From contig KQ482032.1 of NCBI GenBank assembly GCA_001430745.1, positions 848,334-863,739 on the forward strand: 15,406 bases of DNA. Direction: 5' to 3'. Positions 9,184 through 15,406 of the stretch are shown here, piece by piece. Numbering within the stretch: the stretch's first letter is position 1; each line of letters begins with the position of its first letter. The position numbers were made by a program, and so were the translations under genes. The notes under the pieces are model-generated. The model was not told where the DNA came from and made no database searches. It saw nothing but the letters and a program-made list of their open reading frames with translations. This stretch comes from Auxenochlorella pyrenoidosa. Its lineage: Eukaryota > Chlorophyta > Trebouxiophyceae > Chlorellales > Chlorellaceae.

Positions 9184-12100
9184 TCAGTAGCGTGGCTGGC
9201 CATACCCGTCTCCCTGCCAGCTGCCAGCACCAGCTGGCCCGTAGCTGCCGCCTTCAGAGGGCTGCTGCTCATACGGCTGCTCATTCGGCTGCTGCGGCGG
9301 CTGCTGCTGGCCCCACTGCTGCACCTCCTGCGACTCACGCTCCACCTGCGTCAGGAAATGCATGAGGGCGGCATCGTGAATTGAACGCGCAAGCCGTGCT
9401 GAGTGCTGAGCGCATATGCTGCAGAGCCCTGCTGCGACAAACCCTCGGCCGTGGTGCTGCCTCAGTAAGCGCACAAGCTGCACAATGCACAAGGCCACGC
9501 GGCTCTGTGAACACGGCCGGGACCGGCGTGAAGCATCGCGGCGGCTGTCTGCCTGCCTGCCCGCCCGCCTTGCCTGCAGCGAGACGTCCAGGAACTGGGC
9601 GCGGTCGGCGTGCGGGTACTCGCTCACCCACAGCCCGCTGCTGGGCAGGTACACGTCCTTCACCGCCTGCATGGGTGGGGGTGGGGGTGCGGGTGGGGTG
9701 GTGGGGTGTGGGTGGGTGGTGCGTAAGGGTGGGTGGGGGTGGGGTGGGGGGGAGGAGGTGGGTGGCGTGGGGTGGGTGGGTGCAAGGCCTTCAGGCTCCG
9801 GACGCGTGACTGGCTGGCTGGGTGCACGCGGCGAGCAGGCGCGTGCTCCTCACAGCCTTGCCCACAGCAAGAGGGCGGCAAGGGGGAGGTTGGGACGGCT
9901 GACACGCAACGCAGATGCACATGTTTCGCAGCTCGGTGCCAGCACGCTTTGGCAGCCAGCCAGCGGGGCTGCACCCGGCCGTCAGGGCAGGCTTGGCGCC
10001 TGCAGCTGGGCCCACCTTGAACTGCTGGAAGGAGGGTTCGGAGCTGAGCACCACCAGCTCGGCCGGCTCGCCAGGCTGTATCAGCTCGTACCTGCGCGCC
10101 CGGGAGGCGCCGGAGGGGGGGGGGGCATTGTTGAGCTGCATGCGGTCGGTGCTGCACCCTGGGCAAGCTGGGCCGGGGCTGGGTCTGCGCAACCCCTGCC
10201 GAACTGGTGGCGGCGCGCGTGCAACCCAGCCAGTTGCCTGGCTACGCCCGGCGCGATGCCCTCCGCCCCTGGAGGCCCAGCAGGCCCACCGCGCATCGTA
10301 CGGCAGCGCCAGCTCCGCCTGGGCCCCCCCCGGGTCGCCAATGAGCACCCTGGCCAGCCGCATGGTGCTGCCGCCCAGCAGGCCTCCCGGGTCGGCCGAG
10401 GGGCCAAAGGGCTTGGGCCGGCCGGTGAACGTGACGCCCAGCACGCGCGTGCGCCACAGCCCGCCGTACCTGCGCGGCCACCAGCATGCGGCACAGGTAT
10501 GGGCGGTCACTCGACGAGGCAGCGGGGTGGGATGCCAGGGCACCCGGGGGCAACTTGCAGCTGGGGCCACCCTGGAGCACCATGGCCCCGAGAGCTTAAA
10601 GGCGAGGCCACGGCGGCGCATGACTATGCTGCAGAGCGCGTGGCATGGCCAGACTCACCGGTACTGCCGACGCACGGCCAGGTTCTTCCTGGCTGCGAGG
10701 GCCCAGGGCCACCACAGGGGCCAGGTGAGGGAGGACGCCGCCAGCACAGCCACCTATGGGGAGGGCAAGCCAGGCAGAGGGATGCTTGCACGGGAGGCTG
10801 CCAAGCATTTTGAAGGAGCAGAGGCGGGTCTGTGCAGTTGAGCATTGCAGTTGAGGCAAGGAGCTGCATGCCTCGAGGGGGTGTGGGTGCCAAGAAGTAG
10901 TGCTCAAGGGAAGGCGGCGGCCCTGGGGCCGCCTGCCCCGCGGCACGTCGCAACGGCGACCCTGGGTTTCCCTCTGGGCCACGCTTACGAGGGCGGCACA
11001 CACGCGCATGTGCTTTGTGCCGCCCAGATACCTTGTGGCCTTGTCACAGGCAGCAAATTCACAGGTTGAGTGCTGGAGCGCGGTACCCGCGCACTGCTTG
11101 CACATGCCCAGGCCCAGGCCCGGTGGCAGCTGTAATCAGTGCATCCCAGGCCTGCTCCTGCCTTGGCCTGTGCAGCACTCCCCGCCCCCGGCCCGCCAAC
11201 CTTTGAGAGGATGACGGTGGCCGCCAGCGAGGCGCCCCAGCGCTGCACGCTGTCGGTGGCAGACCCGGCAAAGTAGGAGGCCTGCTGGGAGAAGGGCACC
11301 ACCGGCAGCACCCGGTCCACCTCGTCTGCAAGGGGGGAGGGGGCAGCCGGGGGAGGTGGAGGGCGGGCGCCGGCAGCGGGGTCGGGGGTTCTCTGGCAGG
11401 GTTGCCGGCAAGGCAGCCGCAGGCGCAGGCGCAGGCAGACCGCTGCTGGCTGTCAAGCAGCGCAGGCCCCCCCTAGGCGGCTGCGTGGGCACCGACCCTG
11501 GCCAACATGGCCTCGTGCCCCCCCCACCTGTGCTGAGCACAGCAATGTCCGGCTCCACGCTCACTCCCGGCTCGTACTGCGCGCTGAAGTCTGCACCCCG
11601 CCCCTGCTGGCCCTGCTGCCAGCCAATCTCGTCGTCCTCGTCATCGCTTGAGTCCAGGTACTCGTAGCCTGCACCTGGGAAGCCGCCTGCCGCCTCCGCT
11701 CCGCCAGCCCAGTCCCCTGCGGCATTGCTGGCGCTGCCGGCACCAGCCTCCTCGTCCTCCTCGTCTGCTCCACCCCTCCGCCGCCGGCGCCGCCGCCGCC
11801 GCAGCTCTGCCTGCTGCTGCGCATAGTCCCAGGCGCTGCCGGGCCCCGCCTCGGCCGCCGCCTGCTGCTGCAGGTCCTGCTGCTGCCGCCGCACGCGCTG
11901 CCGGCGGCCGCCGTCCTGCGCCCACGACTCCTCCGCCCAACCCCACTCCTCTGCTGCCGCCGCGCTGGCTGCTGGCCCTGCAGGGCCCCACTCAGCCTCC
12001 CAGGGGTCGGACACAGTGCCACCCCAGCCGCTGCCGCCGGGCTGCCCGGCATCCGGGCGCCCCGCTGCTGCCCCGCCCACCTCGGCCGCTGCTGCTGGCG

Positions 12101-12879
12101 CTCCGTCGCCTGCTGTGCCGCCGCGCCTGCGTGCTGCACGCTGCCGTCGGCGCAGCAGTCGCATCTCTGCCCCCAACCAGGGGTCCTCCCCCGCAGCTGC
12201 CTCGCTGCCATCCGCAGTGGGCCCCGCTGGCTCCGGCTCCCATTGTGGCCCCGCCGGCTGGTCCCACGCTGCCTGCTGCTCTGCCGGCTGCACCGGTTCC
12301 TGCTCTTGCTGCTCAGCCTGCTGCCGGCGGGACAAACGGCCAGCACCTGCCGACCGTCGGGCCGCCCGCCGCGCGGCGCGCTCACTGGAAATGGTGGCGG
12401 CGACAGCCTCCCACTCTGCTTGCTGCGTGTCACCATTCGCTGCAGCATCCTGCGACCACTGGCCCCAGTCTGCTCCCTGCGGCGGGGAAGATGCGCCGCT
12501 ACCTGCCGCTGCCCAGGCATTGGCAGGAGCACCCCCCGGGGTGCTGCCTCTGCCGCCGCCATCAAGGGATTCTCCTTGCTCACCAACGCCATACAGAGAC
12601 TCTCGCTTGCGCCCACCGTCAATATCTGCATGCCGGTGGAGGCAGCGAGACGATCACACCAACGGTGAGTATACTGTTTGCAACACGCTATCAAGCGCTG
12701 CCGCTGGCGGCAGCGGCAAGATGTTCGCAGGGGCCAAAAGGCTATTTCCGCGCTTTCCCCTCACCAGCACTCCATCTGTAGTTGGCACGGCAGACTGGAG
12801 GCGGCCTGCGCCGCTGGCTGGGCTGGCCAAGACGCTGTTGGGCAGGATACACCGCTGAGGCCTGCCTGGCCGCCAGCAT
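9184..12879 (-). CDS. Predicted plastid membrane-associated protein of unknown function
   Basis: Eight minus-strand exons (12879-12765, 12625-11528, 11325-11201, 10753-10659, 10469-10290, 10091-10016, 9666-9574, 9345-9184) give 647 residues with phases agreeing throughout. Residues 1-38 (start MLAARQASAV) are Ala/Arg/Gln/Pro-rich, almost without acidic residues, and look like a chloroplast transit peptide with possible cleavage near VCRA. Residues 39-404 are low complexity: Gln, Ala, Gly, spaced Trp (WGQW, EEWGWAEESW), nine Arg at 314-322 followed by acidic residues, then DSSDDEDDE. The ordered half starts at DEVDRVLPVVPFSQQASYFAG (405-425). It has a hydrophobic stretch crossing the exon 3/4 junction (VAVLAASSLTWPLWWPWAL, 447-465) and the basic AARKNLAVRRQYR, then a likely beta-rich part (RVLGVTFTG, YELIQPGEPAELVVLSSEP, DVYLPSSGLWVSEYP) and a Gln/Gly-rich tail ending QPRY. 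I do not recognise the family by name. Intron 11200-10754 (447 nt) is the longest here and could hide a small exon. Confidence 0.75.
9346..9573 (-). other. GC-AG intron, stop-free and in frame, in the plastid-protein gene
   Basis: Donor CTGCAG|GCAAGG (9573) and acceptor GACGCAG|GTG (9346). The intron is 228 nt, equal to 76 codons with no stop, so spliced and retained messages both keep the frame. Cys/Ser/Arg-rich content argues for an intron. The last stretch before the acceptor (HDAALMHFLTQ) reads like helix, so the true acceptor may be slightly upstream, for example after GCTCAG, also phase 0. Confidence 0.65.
9673..9780 (+). repeat. G-rich GGGTGGG tract (C-rich on the gene's sense strand)
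   Basis: About 108 bases of G runs separated by T, inside intron 10015-9667 of the minus-strand gene and within a few bases of its acceptor. On the coding strand it is a CCCACCC pyrimidine tract, matching the tract at 3580-3626 in design and position. The top strand has many runs of three or more G, giving strong G-quadruplex potential on the template strand. Confidence 0.85.
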
Positions 12880-13312
12880 TGTTGTACTTGTGCTACTGAG
12901 CTTGATATATGGGCCCGCCAGACCTCTTTCTCGCTTCAGGAACCGAGTGTACACTGTTTCGTGCTCGCAAGCTCGACAAGACTGCCCGAATTGAGCATCG
13001 AACGGAGTGAACTGGTACTGATGTCGGATGAGAGGCGATGGGCAGCGGCCTGAACGGCATGGAGTTGCCGTCAGCGCTGGCGCCCTCCCGTGAGGTGCAT
13101 GCACTGAGCAGCATCCATATTTATCGCCTTGTGCGGGCGTACATCTATTGAGTTGTACAGCGGCACTTCTCGACCTGCCTGGTGTTGCGACGCGCGCTGT
13201 CCAGCTCCGACAGAGCAATCCTCGTTGTTGGAAGTGCTGTTTCCCTACTAGCATCGCATACTGAGTGTATTTTATATTGCATACACCCCGGCGGGACTCT
13301 GCAAGCAAAGTC
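12880..13312. promoter_or_regulatory. Divergent (bidirectional) promoter region
   Basis: These 433 bp separate the start codons of the minus-strand plastid-protein gene (12879) and the plus-strand RRM gene (13313). AT-rich islands stand out in GC-rich DNA: ATATAT at 12905-12910 (reads TATATC on the minus strand, 31 bp from the minus-strand ATG), CATATTTAT at 13116-13124, and TATTTTATATT at 13268-13278 about 35-45 bp before the plus-strand ATG. Any could be a TATA element, but those closest to the ATGs would leave almost no 5' UTR. TSS positions are not known. Confidence 0.4.
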
Positions 13313-15178
13313 ATGCAGCGGGGAGGCAAGCGCAAGGCAAGCGGACGCCAAGATGGGCTTTGGCACCATTGGGACGGGGCTCGAAGCAACATGCAGGGCC
13401 CGCATGCGTTGGCAGACATGCGCCCTCCCCGTCGCCGCCGCCGCCGCCGCTGCCGCTGCCAGCCAGCAAGGCCGACCCTGCATTTGGTGCCCCTTTCCCG
13501 TGCAGTCACCCTTTGTTGGAGGCAGCGAGCTTCTCGATGGTGGCATCCTGTACAGCCGCGTCACAGACCTGTCGTCCGTGCTGCTTGATGGCGAGGCGCC
13601 AGCGGCGGCAGGGTCCCCAGCTGAGCCGGCGCTGAAGAAGGAGAAGAGGGAGAAGAAGGAGAAGCGCAAGGACAAGGACGTGAAGAAGAGCAAGGCAGAG
13701 GAGGCAGTGGTGGCTGCCGAGCCGGCGCCAGCGCCAGGTGCGGCCGCTGCAGAGCCGGCCCCAGGCCAGAAGCCGCGCAAGAAGGCGCGGTGGACGGATG
13801 AGCAGAAGGCGGCGGCGAGGGCGGAGCGCGAGGCAGCTGCCGCGGCCAAGAAGGGCAAGGGCAAGGGCGCAGCCGGCCCCGGCCCTGCCGACGGCGCAGA
13901 GGAGCCGGCAGCAGCCGACCCTGCAGCAGACGGCGATGCGGGCGGCAAGAAGGAGAAGAAGAAGAAAAAGGCGGCCGGGCCTGTGAGGCTGGCGCCAGAG
14001 GAGCGGGTGTCTGGGCCGGGCAACGCCGACGAGGCGCAGCGCATGCGGCAGGCCCTCGGTGAGCGCTGGCGGGCTGCTGAGGCTGGGCGCAGCGCCGGCC
14101 TGTGGGGCTGCTGCCCTGGCTTGGCAACCGGCTGTTTGTCTTCATCCTCGTTTGCCCTGAGGCTCGGCATGCCAAGCAGCCACCACAGACCAGCCCGCCT
14201 GACAGGCCTGTTTGCTGTGATCTCGCGACAGCAGCGAGCGAAAGCGCGTGCAACAACTGTGCTTTCCGATTCTGCCGCAGGCTTTGTCGCACCGGCGCCT
14301 GCGGCATCGCCCGCCGCCGGCAAGCTCGCCTTCAGCTTTGGCTTTGCCAGCGGTGGCACCCAGGCCGCGGCTGCCACCCAGGACAAGAAGGAAACCAGCA
14401 GCAGCAGCAGCAGCGATGATGGCAGCAGCAGCGATGAGGAGGAGGAGCAGGAGAAGGCTGCGGCTGGTGGCGCCGGCAGCAGCAGCGATGAGGAGGAGAC
14501 CAGCAGCAGCGAAGGAGAGGAGGGAGAGGAGGACGCCGGCAGCAGCAGCAGCGAAGACGAGGAGGAAGAAGAGGAGGAGAGCAGCAGCAGCAGCGAGGAG
14601 GAGAGCAGCAGCAGCGATGATGACAGCAGCAGCGGCAGCGAGGACGAGGGGGGCAAGCCTGCGCCTGCCGCCGCCGTCGACAGCTCCGACAGCAACGGCT
14701 CCTCCTCCTCCTCCTCCTCCTCTGACAGCGAGGACGAGGCGGCGGGGCAGCAGCAGGCGCGGGGTGACGGCGAGTACGTGCCGCGCCGCGTGTACGTGGG
14801 CGGCATGCCCTACGGCTACACGGAAGACCAGGTGGGCAGAGCAGTCGCCGGGCAGCTGGGAGTCTGGCCCCGGAGATGCGGATCAGGGGGCACAGCTGGT
14901 GCGCACCATATCGGCAGCAAGGGGGGCTGAGGGAGGAATGTAGCGGGTGCCTGCTTGTGCTGGCCCGCTCGCCACGCCCACACACGGCACGGCTGGGTTT
15001 GCCATCTGCTCTCCCCACACCCCATCATCACACCCCTCCCTCCCCTGCCTCCCTGTCCACCTGTGCCGCACAGATCTGGGAGTACTGGGGCTACTGCGGC
15101 GAGATTGAGGGGCTGGACATGATGACCTTCCCGGACACCGGCCGCTTCCGTGGCATCGTGTTCATCACCTTCAAGACG
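13313..15178 (+). CDS. Nucleolin/PHIP1-like RRM RNA-binding protein, 5' part; 3' end outside window
   Basis: Exons 13313-13336, 13506-14058, 14281-14831 and 15074-15178 encode the first 411 residues; the intron opening at 15179 (ACG|GTGGGG) is not closed in the window. After MQRGGKRK comes SPFVGGSELLDGG, then a Lys/Glu/Ala-rich region with nuclear-localisation-like runs (KKEKREKKEKRKDKDVKK, KKEKKKKK), an FSFGFASGG patch, and a Ser/Asp/Glu region (about 231-345, repeated SSSDEE blocks, many casein-kinase-2-type sites). An RRM follows, with RNP2 VYVGGMPY (363-370) and RNP1 RGIVFITF (402-409), split by intron 14832-15073 after TEDQ. The order basic, acidic-serine, RRM is that of nucleolin-like proteins (rRNA processing); YVGGMPYGYTEDQ resembles plant PHIP1. 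RNP1 has Ile where an aromatic RNA-stacking residue is usual, F406 and F409 being kept. Alternative start: a longer unspliced exon from an ATG near 13352 or 13403. RRM certain; subfamily inferred. Confidence 0.85.
13337..13505 (+). other. Probable GC-AG intron 1 of the RRM gene
   Basis: Donor CGCAAG|GCAAGC and acceptor TTTCCCGTGCAG|TCA, both phase 0, give MQRGGKRK|SPFVGGSELL. No GT between 13313 and the acceptor resembles a good donor in the right phase. The alternative is that the first ATG lies downstream and this DNA is coding ([17 protein letters not shown]), which looks like translated CCGCCG repeat rather than protein. Intron length is 169 nt. Confidence 0.55.
14396..14735 (+). repeat. 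Trinucleotide-rich Ser/acidic coding repeat
   Basis: Imperfect AGC runs mixed with GAT/GAG/GAC codons encode tandem SSSDEE-type blocks in the RRM gene. Serine is almost always AGC up to about 14690, then a block of eight serines starting at 14700 uses TCC and finally TCT. Such repeats vary in length by slippage. Confidence 0.85.
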
Positions 15179-15406
15179 GTGGGGGGCCGCCCGCGGGCTG
15201 GGGGGGGGAGTGGGGACCGCACGGGGGTGGCATCCGCGTGGTGTGTGGGCCAGGGTGCTGCAACACAGGCTGCTCCACCTGCATTCTGCGCGCTGGTCGG
15301 GCAGGTGGCGCCACAGCTGCCATGCCCACGCCAGGCTGGCTCCAGCACCTGCATGGGCGCGCTGTCGGACCCCGCCCTCCCTGCCTCCCACCGCCCTGCC
15401 CTCCCT

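Noticed and set aside
9416..10813. 465-aa plus-strand open frame
   Set aside because: Antisense to several phase-consistent exons of the plastid-protein gene and translates the G-rich intron tract; a shadow of GC-rich DNA.
11648..12858. Long plus-strand open frames of 280 and 377 aa
   Set aside because: Antisense to the low-complexity exon 12625-11528; Pro/Ala/Arg-rich composition is the reverse of that exon's codon pattern.
13145..14806. 553-aa minus-strand Ser/Leu-rich open frame
   Set aside because: It is the reverse complement of the AGC/GAG repeats of the RRM gene; no domain, while the plus strand has a clear RRM.
15179..15406. Further RRM exon at the window end
   Set aside because: No acceptor followed by sequence continuing the RRM was found; the end is G- then C-rich and looks like an unfinished intron.
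1..15406. Transposon, phage, CRISPR, tRNA or rRNA content
   Set aside because: No transposase or integrase motifs, terminal repeats, spaced direct repeats or tRNA-like folds were recognised; short repeats are low complexity.

Overview
The window looks like nuclear DNA of a GC-rich green alga, most likely a trebouxiophyte of the Chlorella/Micractinium kind. The evidence is spliced genes with short introns (about 110-450 bp) ending mostly in CTGCAG or TTGCAG, long Ala/Ser/Gln-rich linkers inside proteins, a plastid-targeted protein, and a chlorophyll b reductase-like enzyme. No rRNA, tRNA, transposon or CRISPR array was recognised. The lineage is inferred from style and gene content, not from a marker gene.

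Layout: (1) 1-4355, + strand: the 3' part of a hybrid histidine kinase gene (9 exons visible, 5' end outside the window), carrying the end of the ATPase domain, a degenerate receiver and a canonical receiver. (2) 4356-5629: convergent intergenic/3' UTR DNA with a strand-composition switch and a 16-bp perfect palindrome. (3) 5630-6266, - strand: a two-exon gene for a small LYR-like, probably mitochondrial, protein. (4) 6716-8816, - strand: an eight-exon short-chain dehydrogenase of the chlorophyll b reductase (NYC1/NOL) type. (5) 9184-12879, - strand: an eight-exon gene for a predicted plastid protein with a transit-like N-terminus, a long disordered region and a conserved C-terminal half. (6) 12880-13312: a divergent promoter region. 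(7) 13313 to the window end, + strand: the 5' part of a nucleolin/PHIP1-like RRM protein gene with a Lys-rich region and a Ser/acidic region. Genes 3-5 run head to tail; gene 1 converges on gene 3, and genes 5 and 7 diverge. The five genes do not form an obvious pathway, as is normal for a nuclear genome.

Exon structures were built by hand from splice-site sequence, reading-frame phase and protein-family continuity. Phases agree across all 26 complete introns. The most interesting result is that four of these introns appear to use a GC donor rather than GT: at 1737 and on the minus strand at 9573 (both strong), 13337 (moderate), and on the minus strand at 7846 (ambiguous). Three of the four have lengths divisible by three, two are stop-free so that retention would insert sequence in frame, and one carries an in-frame stop overlapping a TGTAA polyadenylation-like motif that would cut both receiver domains off the kinase.
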